From contig NC_011060.1 in the NCBI RefSeq assembly GCF_000020645.1, forward strand, positions 1,192,501 through 1,256,500: a DNA stretch of 64,000 nucleotides, in the 5' to 3' direction. The position numbers were made by a program, and so were the translations under genes. This document shows positions 25,968 through 35,137 of the stretch, one piece after another. Within the stretch, counting starts at the first letter, position 1. The number at the start of each line of letters is the position of its first letter. This DNA is from Pelodictyon phaeoclathratiforme BU-1 (GTDB lineage Bacteria > Bacteroidota > Chlorobiia > Chlorobiales > Chlorobiaceae). A model generated the notes under the pieces. It searched no databases. It had not been told where the DNA came from and saw only the letters and a list, made by a program, of their open reading frames with translations.

Positions 25968-26035
25968 GTAGGGGCACGGCATGCCGTGCCCTTACAAATG
26001 CCGTATCCCCACAAATGGCATGCCGTGCCCCCTAC
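25968..26035. repeat. REP-like palindromic element
   Basis: GTAGGGGCACGGCATGCC at 25968-25985 is repeated in inverted form at 26017-26035 (GGCATGCCGTGCCCCCTAC, one extra C). Each arm contains its own internal palindrome, GGCACGGCATGCCGTGCC. It lies between mutB and meaB and could form an mRNA stem. It resembles dispersed REP elements; I see no second copy in this window. Confidence 0.75.
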
Positions 26036-26042
26036 AGTGTGG

Positions 26043-28181
26043 TTACACCTGTGCGATCAATTTTTTCAAAATCGTAATGGCCGCTTCGGCAATGACGGTT
26101 CCCGGTCCGAAGATGCCTGCCACCCCTTTTTCATAGAGGAAAGCGTGATCTTTTTCGGGAATGATGCCTCCTGCAATGACAAGGATATCCTCCCGATTGT
26201 GGGCTTTTAGCTCTTCGATGATTTTCGGGATCAAGGTCTTGTGGCCGGCGGCAAGGCTCGATATGCCGATCAGGTGCACATCGTTGTCGAGTGCCTGCTG
26301 CACCACCTCTTCAGGTGTCTGGAATAAAGGGCTGATATCGACGTCAAAACCGACATCGGCAAAGCCTGCGGCAATGACCTTTGCTCCACGATCGTGGCCA
26401 TCCTGTCCAACTTTTGAAACCATGATTCTCGGACGGCGACCGTCAAGCGACGCAAAGGTATCGGCGAGTTGCTGCGCCTCTTTAAAGAGTGTATTGTCCT
26501 GCATCTGCGACATATAGACACTGCTGTTAAGTCGGGTTATGGCGCGATATCTTCCAAAAGTTTTTTCGCAGGCGAATGAGATTTCTCCCAATGTAGCTCT
26601 TTTTCTTGCGGCATCAACGGCCAGTTCAAGCAGATTACCCTCTCCGGATGCTGCGCTCTCCTCAATTGCCTTGAGTGCAAGGGCACAAGCATCGCTGTCG
26701 CGTTCAGCCTTGATGGATGTCAGTCGCCGGAGCTGTTGATCGAGTACCAGGGTGTTGTCGACTTCGAGCAGCTCAATCTCAGTTTTGCTTGTGGTTTTGT
26801 AGCCGTTGACGCCGACAATGATCTCCTTGCCGCTGTCGATGCGGGCCTGTTTACGGGTTGCAGCCTCTTCAATCTGCAGTTTTGGGAGTCCTTGTTCGAT
26901 CGCTTTGACCATTCCTCCCGCCTCTTCGATGTCGCTGATGATTTTCCATGCTTTCGCCGCGAGCTCTGCCGTCAGGTATTCAACATACGAGGAGCCAGCC
27001 CAGGGGTCGATGCTTCTGGTGATATCGCTCTCTTCCTGCAGATAGAGCTGGGTATTGCGGGCAATTCGGGCTGAAAAGGGTGATGGCAGTGCGATGGCTT
27101 CATCAAGCGCATTGGTGTGCAGTGACTGGGTGTGGCCGAGCGTTGCTGCCAGAGCCTCCAGGCAGGTGCGGGTGATGTTATTGAAGGGATCCTGCTCGGT
27201 CAGACTCCAACCAGAGGTCTGGCAGTGCGAACGGAGCATGAGTGATTTTGGATTTTTCGGATTGAACTGCCCGACGATTTTTGCCCAGAGCATTCTTGCG
27301 GCCCTTAATTTGGCTATCTCCATAAAGAAGTTCATTCCGGTCGCCCAGAAGAAAGAGAGGCGTGGCGCAAAGGCATCAATATCGAGACCTGTTTTCAGGC
27401 CGGTACGAATATATTCGAGGCCGTCGGCAAGAGTGAAGGCCAGCTCCAGGTCGGCTGTTGCTCCCGCTTCCTGCATGTGGTAGCCTGAGATGCTGATCGA
27501 GTTGAATTTCGGCATTTTTTCGCTGGTGTAGCGGAAAATGTCGGCAATAATCCGCATGGAGGGTTCTGGCGGATAGATATAAGTGTTGCGTACCATGAAC
27601 TCTTTGAGAATATCGTTCTGGATGGTACCGCTGAGCTTTTCGGTTGGCACTCCCTGCTCTTCTGCCGCAACGATATAAAAGGCCATGATGGGCAGCACTG
27701 CTCCGTTCATGGTCATAGAGACTGAGATGTCGCCAAGCGGAATCTGGTCAAAGAGGATTTTCATATCTTCAACCGAGTCTACAGCTACACCGGCTTTCCC
27801 GACGTCGCCAATGACCCGTTCATGGTCAGAATCGTAACCACGGTGTGTTGGAAGGTCGAAAGCGACGGAGAGCCCTTTCTGACCTGCGGCAAGGTTCTGG
27901 CGGTAAAAGCGATTCGACTCCTCGGCGGTTGAAAATCCTGCATACTGCCTGATCGTCCAGGGTTGTGTGGTGTACATGGTGGTGTAGGGGCCACCTATGT
28001 AGGGAGCAAAACCGGGAGCAAAGTTCAGTTGCTCAGCTTGTCCAATATCGGATTCACGGTATAGGGATTTGATGTCGATTCCTTCCGCAGTTGTCCAGCC
28101 TGTCTGCTGAGCTTCTGTGCCAGTTTTATTGGCTGTTGGAGCGGAAGAGAAAATATCGATCTCTGAAAAGTCCGGTCTCAT
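26043..28181 (-). CDS. mutB: Methylmalonyl-CoA mutase large (alpha) subunit
   Basis: Adenosylcobalamin-dependent isomerase subunit that interconverts (R)-methylmalonyl-CoA and succinyl-CoA, 712 aa. The TIM-barrel catalytic domain (about 45-560) has PYTTMYTTQPWTIRQYAGF and FDLPTHRGYDSDH. The C-terminal B12-binding domain has the DxHxxG motif DGHDRG with the cobalt-ligating His596, then GFADVGFDVDISPLF and AGGIIP. Its ATG overlaps the mutA stop by four bases. It is fully intact and is the catalytic partner of the subunit encoded at 28178. Confidence 0.97.
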   Translation of the reverse strand: MRPDFSEIDIFSSAPTANKTGTEAQQTGWTTAEGIDIKSLYRESDIGQAEQLNFAPGFAPYIGGPYTTMYTTQPWTIRQYAGFSTAEESNRFYRQNLAAGQKGLSVAFDLPTHRGYDSDHERVIGDVGKAGVAVDSVEDMKILFDQIPLGDISVSMTMNGAVLPIMAFYIVAAEEQGVPTEKLSGTIQNDILKEFMVRNTYIYPPEPSMRIIADIFRYTSEKMPKFNSISISGYHMQEAGATADLELAFTLADGLEYIRTGLKTGLDIDAFAPRLSFFWATGMNFFMEIAKLRAARMLWAKIVGQFNPKNPKSLMLRSHCQTSGWSLTEQDPFNNITRTCLEALAATLGHTQSLHTNALDEAIALPSPFSARIARNTQLYLQEESDITRSIDPWAGSSYVEYLTAELAAKAWKIISDIEEAGGMVKAIEQGLPKLQIEEAATRKQARIDSGKEIIVGVNGYKTTSKTEIELLEVDNTLVLDQQLRRLTSIKAERDSDACALALKAIEESAASGEGNLLELAVDAARKRATLGEISFACEKTFGRYRAITRLNSSVYMSQMQDNTLFKEAQQLADTFASLDGRRPRIMVSKVGQDGHDRGAKVIAAGFADVGFDVDISPLFQTPEEVVQQALDNDVHLIGISSLAAGHKTLIPKIIEELKAHNREDILVIAGGIIPEKDHAFLYEKGVAGIFGPGTVIAEAAITILKKLIAQV

Positions 28182-29953
28182 TGCACTCCGGTTTTACGTT
28201 GGTAGGATTTCAGCATTTCAAGAACATTGACGCCTGCATAGATGAAGCTGTCGAGGCCTGCGGCGAAGAGGCGTTCCTTTTCTTCGGGTGGCTTTCCTGC
28301 CATGACAGTAATAATGTCGCCATCGAGAGTATGAAGTCTCTTGCAGAGTGTTTCCGCTGTTGGAACAGGATCTTTTTCGGCTATACAGAAGACCATAATG
28401 TCCGGTTTATTCTGCAGGGCTGTGCTGTATGCCCTCTCTTCAAGAGGGAGTGTTGCGCGTCCGGCAATCTCAAAACCGCCACATTTGAAAAAGTCTTCGG
28501 CAAAGGCAGCTTGCTGGAAACTTATGGCCGGGTTGCCCAGCATCCAGATAAATACGGATGGTGTACGACCGGACTTCAGGCTGAAGGAACGGCTTTTCAG
28601 ACGTACCAGCTCATAACCAGCGGTTTCATTACCTTCAGGGAGTTGTTCCAGAGCAAGCTCAAGTGCGTCGATATGTTCTACCTGTTCGTCCGTGAGAGGC
28701 CAGGGATAACGGTTGATGCCAATCAAGGTTTTTTTTCGGTTTTCGAGAACTCTCCGTCGTTTGTCGGTCGCTTCGGCAATCATGGTTTCAATGACACCGC
28801 GATCGGTAGCTTCAGCCATACCTCCTGCCGCTTCAATCTCTTTAAAGAGAGTCCATGCCGATTCGGCAAGCTCTCTGGTCATGGCTTCAATGTAGTGCGA
28901 ACCATGTGCCGCGTCGACAACCCGGTCAAATGAGGCCTCTTCCTTGAGAATCAGGTGAATATTGCCCGTGATTCGTTCTGTAATTTCAGCTTTGACAGAG
29001 AGGCCTGTGTCGAATGCACCTATCTGCAGGGTGTCGTAACCGCCGAGAATTGCTGAAACTGATTCGGTGGTCAGTCGGAGCACATTGGTGTAGGGATCGA
29101 GCAGAGAGTGGTTTCTGTCTGATGTTCTGGCAAAGAGAGTTGGCTGTGCTGATCCTGATGCACCGTAGGCCTTCAGAAGATGCTGAAGGAGGTAACGCAG
29201 GGCTCTGGGTTTCGCCAGTTCGGTAAAGTGGCTCGATCCGACAGGAAGGATGATTTCCATCGCTGCAATGATGCTCTCCACCGGAACTCCGGATTCAGTA
29301 AAGCTGTGGAGATAGTCGCTTGCTATGGCGAGCGCAAATGCAATCTCCTGTGTTGATGTGGAGCCTTTTTCATGAAAAGGGATGGTATCAACAGCCAGAA
29401 ATCTGAAGCGGGGAAGTGCCCTGAAGTGGGAATGGAACTTTTCGGGTTCGTAAAAGGGCTGATCTGCTGAAGAGGTGAGCAGCCCCCCCCTGTTTTCCGT
29501 AAATCCGGGAAGCGTCGCAAGCGCTGCAAGCAGTTCGTGAGCAGGAGGGAGGTTCCCTGAAAAGTGGATGGCAACCGCCGAGGTGTTGATTCCCGCAAAG
29601 AGTCGATTGAGCTGTTCCGGGGAACAGAGCGCAGGATCCGTTACTGCGAACTCGATTGCCGAAGCATCAAGTTCAAACGTTTTTAATGCGGCTTTGTTTG
29701 CACTTTCCGCTTCATGCACGGTAATACGGTGGCAATTTTTCCAGGTATTGTTTCCTTTTGAGGGTGGCAGCTCAAGGTGTTGTTCTTTCTCTTCATGAGC
29801 GTGCCAGGGTTCAAGATCAAAACCCTCTGGCGTATGCCAGACTATGGTTTCATAAGGTTTTCCTTTGAGGTCGGCAACTGCCTTGGTTTTCCATTCAGCC
29901 CGACTGACAGGCGGGAAGCTGGAAAAAAGAGAATCAGGCCGGGAGTGTGTCAT
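28178..29953 (-). CDS. mutA: Methylmalonyl-CoA mutase small (beta) subunit
   Basis: Non-catalytic partner of the heterodimeric methylmalonyl-CoA mutase, 591 aa. It aligns in layout with mutB, but the C-terminal domain lacks the DxHxxG cobalamin motif: the equivalent stretch reads MLGNPAISFQQAAFAEDFFK. This is normal for beta subunits. Conserved segments include TRELAESAWTLFKEIEAAGGMA and the IGINRYPWP region. It overlaps both neighbours by four bases (the fused carboxyltransferase upstream and mutB downstream), so the three are translationally coupled. Confidence 0.94.
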   Translation of the reverse strand: MTHSRPDSLFSSFPPVSRAEWKTKAVADLKGKPYETIVWHTPEGFDLEPWHAHEEKEQHLELPPSKGNNTWKNCHRITVHEAESANKAALKTFELDASAIEFAVTDPALCSPEQLNRLFAGINTSAVAIHFSGNLPPAHELLAALATLPGFTENRGGLLTSSADQPFYEPEKFHSHFRALPRFRFLAVDTIPFHEKGSTSTQEIAFALAIASDYLHSFTESGVPVESIIAAMEIILPVGSSHFTELAKPRALRYLLQHLLKAYGASGSAQPTLFARTSDRNHSLLDPYTNVLRLTTESVSAILGGYDTLQIGAFDTGLSVKAEITERITGNIHLILKEEASFDRVVDAAHGSHYIEAMTRELAESAWTLFKEIEAAGGMAEATDRGVIETMIAEATDKRRRVLENRKKTLIGINRYPWPLTDEQVEHIDALELALEQLPEGNETAGYELVRLKSRSFSLKSGRTPSVFIWMLGNPAISFQQAAFAEDFFKCGGFEIAGRATLPLEERAYSTALQNKPDIMVFCIAEKDPVPTAETLCKRLHTLDGDIITVMAGKPPEEKERLFAAGLDSFIYAGVNVLEMLKSYQRKTGVQ

Positions 29954-31752
29954 AACGATGCTTCCTGCTGGTTTTGTGCAATGTTGTGCTGGCTGAGAAG
30001 TTCTGAAATTTTATACTTCAGGTTAGTCGGCAAAGCGGTATTTTCTACAAATCCTTTCTGTTGAAGCCACCAGGTAGTCTGGAAGTCCCTGGTTGTCGGT
30101 TTGCCGGTATATTGTTCAATGACCCGTTTGCCGGAAAAGCCGATGTTGCCAGCGTTATGTTCAAAGAGTTTAATTCCCCTTGATCCGATGCCTATGGCAA
30201 CACCGCCAAGTGTTGGGTCGGTAACGATGGTAATAACAGGAAGTCCAGCTTTTTCAACACTCGATATGGCGACATGCAACTTCGGCAGTCCAACCATGGA
30301 GGAGCACCCTTCATGCATTCTTGCGCCACCTCCTGTAGCCTGGATAACAAGAGGGACACCTCTTTCAATGGCAGTTTTGCTTGCCCGCCAGATTTTTTCT
30401 GCTGTCGACATGCAGAATGAACCGCCGAGAAAATTGAAGTTGGTAGCACAAAAGACGACAGGCACACCCTCGATTGTGGCGTCTCCGGTTATAAAGGATG
30501 CTGCAGCGCCGGTTTTGCGCTGTGCTTCAACAATTTTCTTCTGGTAATCAGGGAAATCCAGAATATCTTTGTCAACAATGTAGCGGGTATTCCGGTGTTC
30601 GACGAATGAGCCGTTGTCGAGGACAAGGTTGATGTAGTCATGCGCTGTCAACCTGACATACCGATGTCCGCATATTTCACAGGTGAAGTTATCGGCAAAG
30701 AGCTTTGAGTACAGTACCGGATCAAGCACTTTTTTACCAGCATTGTCGATACAGTTTTTATGGCGGGCAACAAAGAGTATTTTTTTTGGCTTCGGAATAA
30801 AGTAGGTGACCGGTTTTTCAAAGCTGATGATCTCCTCCTCGCTGATGGTATCCCACTGCCCGATCTTTTCCCAGCGTTTCATTCTCTCTGCAAAAAGCTC
30901 ATTGGATGGTATTCTGCTGAGCTGGTCAAGCCATTTTACCATCGAGCTTTTGAAAGACTGCAGGGCAGATTGCGGAAAATGGTGTGCCGGGCCATCCGGT
31001 TCAATGATGATGTCATCAATGATGCCGTTTTTCAGCGCTTTCTGAGCTGTTATCTGTGAAATTTCGGCGGCAAAGTTGGCCTTGTCCCTTGTGCGAAAAA
31101 GGATGGAAGAGCATGCTTCAGGTGAAATGACCATGTAGGTGGAAAATTCCATGGCAAGAACGGCATCGCATCCGGTCAGGGCAATGGCACCACCGCTGCA
31201 TCCCCTGTTGATGATCACCGATATGGTAGGTACGGTTGCTTCGGCAAGCAATTGCATGCATCGACCAATTTTCCATGCAATTCCACCTCCTTCCGACTCT
31301 TCAGTGGGATCGGCACCTGCGGTATCGATTATGGTGATAATGATACGGTGTTCCTTTTCGGCAAGTTCAATGGCCTTGATTGCTTTCTCAAATGCTGCCG
31401 GTGTTGGCATGCCCTGATTCCATTTCGCAATCTCATCAGGATTTCTCAAAAGCTGGCGCATGAGCGCAAAATCAGAGGTTGGTGCCGATTGCTGGCCGAT
31501 CAGCATGACAGGCCACCAGGCGTTTTCCCCATTGCGCAATACAGCCCGATGGGTCTGGATGATGCAACTGCCGTACAGATCGTTCTGCAGACACTCTTCA
31601 GTTTCTTCAAATACGGTAAGGTAATCGAGGTGTCTGGGGCGTTCGGGGTGAAAGGAGAGTTGATACTTTTCGTATTCGGTGAGCTGTTCAATACTCTCAT
31701 GTGAGTAGCTGAAGCCCTCTTTTTTCTCGAAAGGCAGATAAAAATGTTTCAC
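29950..31752 (-). CDS. Fused AccA-AccD carboxyltransferase, probable propionyl-CoA carboxylase component
   Basis: A 600 aa biotin-dependent carboxyltransferase. Residues about 25-300 match AccA (alpha): FHPERPRHLDY, TIIDTAGADPTEESEGGG, oxyanion segment RGCSGGAIAL at 183-192, and FSTYMVISPEACSSILF. Residues about 325-590 match AccD (beta): a CxxC at 358/361, TGGGARMHEG from 473, TDPTLGG at 511-517, and FSGKRVIEQ. The AccD zinc finger keeps only one CxxC; the first pair is reduced to a lone Cys334. The order alpha-beta is opposite to PccB-type carboxyltransferases. Operon context suggests propionyl-CoA to methylmalonyl-CoA, though acetyl-CoA is not excluded. No biotin carboxylase or biotin carrier gene is nearby. 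Confidence 0.9.
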   Translation of the reverse strand: MKHFYLPFEKKEGFSYSHESIEQLTEYEKYQLSFHPERPRHLDYLTVFEETEECLQNDLYGSCIIQTHRAVLRNGENAWWPVMLIGQQSAPTSDFALMRQLLRNPDEIAKWNQGMPTPAAFEKAIKAIELAEKEHRIIITIIDTAGADPTEESEGGGIAWKIGRCMQLLAEATVPTISVIINRGCSGGAIALTGCDAVLAMEFSTYMVISPEACSSILFRTRDKANFAAEISQITAQKALKNGIIDDIIIEPDGPAHHFPQSALQSFKSSMVKWLDQLSRIPSNELFAERMKRWEKIGQWDTISEEEIISFEKPVTYFIPKPKKILFVARHKNCIDNAGKKVLDPVLYSKLFADNFTCEICGHRYVRLTAHDYINLVLDNGSFVEHRNTRYIVDKDILDFPDYQKKIVEAQRKTGAAASFITGDATIEGVPVVFCATNFNFLGGSFCMSTAEKIWRASKTAIERGVPLVIQATGGGARMHEGCSSMVGLPKLHVAISSVEKAGLPVITIVTDPTLGGVAIGIGSRGIKLFEHNAGNIGFSGKRVIEQYTGKPTTRDFQTTWWLQQKGFVENTALPTNLKYKISELLSQHNIAQNQQEASL

Positions 31753-31780
31753 TGGTTACAAGCTGCTTTGTCTTGATTGG

Positions 31781-32188
31781 TTAATGCTGTTTTTGAGCAA
31801 ATTCAAGAAGTACCCTGTTGGTCTCTTTAGGGTGAAGAAACATAATTTTTTTTCCGCCTGCCCCTTCTTTTGGCAAGCCAAGTGGATTGATATTGACGGA
31901 GCGAAGACGCTCCGTTTCTTTTTCGATGTCGTCGGTTTCAAATGCGATATGATGCATGCCGTCGCCGTTTTTTGCAAGAAATTTTGCAATGGCACTCTCA
32001 TTGCTCATGGGTTCCAGGAGTTCGATTTTTGTCTCTCCAATGGAAATAAATGCAACGCGCACATTTTCAGACGGAACTTCTTCGATCCTGATCGCCTCCC
32101 TGGCGCACCCAAGAACGTTCCGGAACGTCTCAAGTGCGCTTTCAAGGTTTTGGACGGCAATCGCGATATGGTCAATTTTTTTGATCAT
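31781..32188 (-). CDS. mce: Methylmalonyl-CoA epimerase
   Basis: Vicinal-oxygen-chelate fold enzyme that interconverts (S)- and (R)-methylmalonyl-CoA, 135 aa, the usual length. It has the family N-terminus IDHIAIAVQNLE (metal His), RVAFISIGETKIELLEP, GMHHIAFET with the second metal His, and the end GKKIMFLHPKETNRVLLEF. The stop of the upstream prpE overlaps its ATG by four bases. It links the carboxylase product to the mutase substrate within the same operon. Confidence 0.95.
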   Translation of the reverse strand: MIKKIDHIAIAVQNLESALETFRNVLGCAREAIRIEEVPSENVRVAFISIGETKIELLEPMSNESAIAKFLAKNGDGMHHIAFETDDIEKETERLRSVNINPLGLPKEGAGGKKIMFLHPKETNRVLLEFAQKQH

Positions 32189-34107
32189 GCGTCCTTTGTT
32201 ATTGATTTGCTCTTTATGGCATATCCGATTGTCTGCAGTCCTTCCCTGATTTCATCGAGAATCACCGGATCGTCAATTGTTGCAGGCATGGTGTACTCTT
32301 CACTGTTGGCAATTTTGCGCATGGTTCCGCGGAGAATTTTTCCTGAACGGGTTTTTGGAAGGCGGTCGACAATAATGGCGCTCTTGAACGAGGCGACAGG
32401 CCCGATATTTTCACGCACGTATTCAATAACGTGCTTGATGATCTGGTTGTGCGGGGTATCAACATTGTTCTTGAGGACGAGGAAGCCGAGCGGCACCTGG
32501 CCTTTCAGGTCGTCATGAACGCCGACGACAGCACTTTCTGCAACGTCAGGATGTTCACAGAGAGCGCCTTCAATTGCTCCGGTAGAGAGTCTGTGACCGG
32601 CAACATTGATGACGTCATCGGTGCGTGACATGATGTAGATGTAGCCATCTTCGTCAATATAACCGGCATCGCTGGTCTGGTAGTATCCGGGGAACTGTTT
32701 CATGTAGGTCTCGACAAAGCGATTGTCGGCTTTCCAGAGAGTCAGCATGGTACCGGGAGGAAGAGGCTGTTTGATGACGATGTCGCCCATCTGTCCAGCG
32801 GGAAGCTCTTCCAGATCTGAATTGACGACCTGAACATTATAACCAGGTACAGCCCTTGATGATGATCCGTACTTGACCGGTCCAGGTTCAATGCCCTGGC
32901 AGTTTGCCGCAATAGCCCATCCAGTCTCAGTCTGCCACCAATGGTCAATGACCGGTACATTCAGATTGCGCTCAGCCCATTTGACCGTATCGGGATCAGC
33001 CCGTTCACCGGCAAGAAAGAGAGTCCGGAACCTGGAGAGATCATAGTTTTTGATGTAGTTACCATTTGGGTCCTCTTTTTTGATAGCCCGGAATGCCGTT
33101 GGCGCAGTAAAGAGCACTGCGACATTGTGTTCGCTGATGATTCGCCAGAAGGTGCCGGGGTCGGGTGTGCCGACCGGTTTCCCCTCAAAAATAAGTGTGG
33201 TGCATCCCTGAAGAAGGGGAGCGTAGACGATATAGGAGTGGCCGACAACCCAGCCAACATCACTCGCAGCCCAGAAAACCTCTCCAGGTTCAACGTTATA
33301 CACATTTTTCATTGACCATTGCAGAGCGACCATGTGGCCGCCGTGATCGCGGACGATTCCCTTTGGCTGGCCGGTGGTTCCCGATGTGTAGAGGATGTAG
33401 AGGGGATCGGAAGATTCAACAGGGACGCATTGAGCGGGTTCGGCACCGAGGAGAGACTGGTTCCAGGTCAGGTCGCGCTCTTCGTTGAGTTCCGCTTTGA
33501 GCTGGTCGCGCTGTTTGATGATACAGATTTCAGGCTTGAAGTGGGCAAGCTCGATGGCAAAGTCGAGCAGACGCTTGTAGTCAATTACTTTACTGTGTTC
33601 AATGCCGCAGGATGCTGAAATGATCACTTTCGGTTTGCAGTCATCAATTCGTATGGCAAGTTCATGAGAGGCAAAACCACCGAATACGACGGAATGGATA
33701 GCTCCGATTCTTGCACAGGCAAGCATGGCAACTACGGCTTCGGGGATCATTGGCATATAGATGATCACGCGATCACCCTTGCGAACTCCTCTCGATTGCA
33801 ATGCACCGGCGAAGAGCGCCACGATATCCCGGAACTCCCGAAAAGTATAGCGTTGTTTTGTACCTGTTACCGGACTGTCGAAAATAACAGCCAAATCGTT
33901 ACCGCGTCCTTCATCAACATGGCGATCCAGGGCATTGTAACAGGTGTTGGTCATTCCGCCAGCAAACCATCGATAAAAAGGCGGGTTACTGGTATCCAGA
34001 ACGGTGTTCCATTTCTTGTACCAATGAAGCTTTTCTGCGGCTTCTCCCCAGAATGCTACCGGGTTCTGAATTGAGTGCTGATAGACGGTGCTGAAGGACT
34101 GCGACAT
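32185..34107 (-). CDS. prpE: Propionyl-CoA synthetase (AMP-forming)
   Basis: Acyl-CoA synthetase that activates propionate with ATP and CoA, 640 aa. The N-terminal block YRWFAGGMTNTCYNALDRHV and the AMP-binding motif YTSGTTGQPKG, followed by IVRDHGGHM, are typical of PrpE rather than acetyl-CoA synthetase. The C-terminal lysine motif PKTRSGKILRG is present and can be acetyl-regulated in relatives. First gene of the propionate operon, with a G-rich ribosome-binding site (AGGGGGG) upstream of the ATG at 34107. A 170 bp gap separates it from ksgA and may hold the operon promoter. Acetate activity is also possible. Confidence 0.93.
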   Translation of the reverse strand: MSQSFSTVYQHSIQNPVAFWGEAAEKLHWYKKWNTVLDTSNPPFYRWFAGGMTNTCYNALDRHVDEGRGNDLAVIFDSPVTGTKQRYTFREFRDIVALFAGALQSRGVRKGDRVIIYMPMIPEAVVAMLACARIGAIHSVVFGGFASHELAIRIDDCKPKVIISASCGIEHSKVIDYKRLLDFAIELAHFKPEICIIKQRDQLKAELNEERDLTWNQSLLGAEPAQCVPVESSDPLYILYTSGTTGQPKGIVRDHGGHMVALQWSMKNVYNVEPGEVFWAASDVGWVVGHSYIVYAPLLQGCTTLIFEGKPVGTPDPGTFWRIISEHNVAVLFTAPTAFRAIKKEDPNGNYIKNYDLSRFRTLFLAGERADPDTVKWAERNLNVPVIDHWWQTETGWAIAANCQGIEPGPVKYGSSSRAVPGYNVQVVNSDLEELPAGQMGDIVIKQPLPPGTMLTLWKADNRFVETYMKQFPGYYQTSDAGYIDEDGYIYIMSRTDDVINVAGHRLSTGAIEGALCEHPDVAESAVVGVHDDLKGQVPLGFLVLKNNVDTPHNQIIKHVIEYVRENIGPVASFKSAIIVDRLPKTRSGKILRGTMRKIANSEEYTMPATIDDPVILDEIREGLQTIGYAIKSKSITKDA

Positions 34108-34277
34108 ACGAATAACCCCCTGGAAAAAAATGAGTTAATAAAATAAAAGGGAGGACGGTTTATTCAGAAAGAACGGACATACGGTATGATGGCGGCAGAA
34201 CATTGAGTGGACTGATTTATTTTTTAAAATTAAAACCCAATGTTAACAAAAATAGACAGTAGTTCAATGATCATTTG

Positions 34278-35066
34278 TCAGGTCAGTGGTTTCAGCTCTC
34301 TGAAGAGTTGAAAAAAATCTTCAACTGAGAGTGCTTCGGCTCTCAGTTTCAGGGTATGGTTTGCTACTGATTCAAGGTTATAGCTCTCTTTGAGATTGTT
34401 CAGCAGGGTTTTTCGGCGCTGGTGAAAAGCTATTCGGACAAAGCGACGGAACCCGTCAGCATCGTTCAAGGGGACATTGTTTTTTGGAGTCATCTGCAAA
34501 ACAGCACTGTCGACACCTGGTTGTGGTCTGAAGACTTTGCGTCCAACCTTGAAAAGATAGTTGACATCGCAGAAAGCTTGCATCTGAACAGCAAGAATGC
34601 CATAATCCTTTGTGCTTGGATGTGCAACAATTCTCATGGCGACTTCATGCTGCATCATCAGTGTTGCTGAAAAAAAAGTATGACGGTGTTCAAGCAGTTT
34701 AAAAAGGATCGGTGTCGTGATGGAGTAGGGGATGTTGCCGAGTATTTTGAGTGGTTTATCGTGTGCGAGTGCGGCAAGATCGGTTTCGAGAAAGTCGCCT
34801 TCAATGAGGTTGAGTTGTGGATATTCAGATCGGATGAAGTCCGCGAGTTTGTGGTCTTTTTCGACGACGGTGAAGAGTGGGCAGAATTCCATGATCGCTC
34901 TTGTCAGGGCACCGAATCCAGGGCCAATTTCAAGAATGTTATCTTGGGGAGTGGCGCCTGATGCAATTACTATTTTTCTTGTGATATTACGGTCTGTGAG
35001 AAAGTTTTGACCTAATTTTTTTTTTACTGCTATTTCTGTATGCTTATATTCAACAACTTTTCTCAT
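34278..35066 (-). CDS. rsmA: 16S rRNA (adenine1518/1519-N6) dimethyltransferase
   Basis: KsgA/RsmA enzyme that dimethylates two adjacent adenines near the 3' end of 16S rRNA during 30S maturation. 262 aa with KKKLGQNFLTD, SAM-binding LEIGPGFGALT, and the adenine-methylase motif NIPYSITTPIL. The C-terminal helical domain ends with the FFQLFREL region. It precedes prpE by 170 bp on the same strand but is functionally unrelated to propionate use. Confidence 0.96.
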   Translation of the reverse strand: MRKVVEYKHTEIAVKKKLGQNFLTDRNITRKIVIASGATPQDNILEIGPGFGALTRAIMEFCPLFTVVEKDHKLADFIRSEYPQLNLIEGDFLETDLAALAHDKPLKILGNIPYSITTPILFKLLEHRHTFFSATLMMQHEVAMRIVAHPSTKDYGILAVQMQAFCDVNYLFKVGRKVFRPQPGVDSAVLQMTPKNNVPLNDADGFRRFVRIAFHQRRKTLLNNLKESYNLESVANHTLKLRAEALSVEDFFQLFRELKPLT

Positions 35067-35137
35067 GGGGTTTGCATTTTTTTGAGTACCATAGCCAAGC
35101 GGAAGTACTTTTCACAATTTAAGTTATTCTGGAAGTA

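Noticed and set aside
34108..34277. Cobalamin riboswitch before the propionate operon
   Set aside because: The 170 bp gap lacks the conserved B12-box sequence and clear pairing that such a switch would need.
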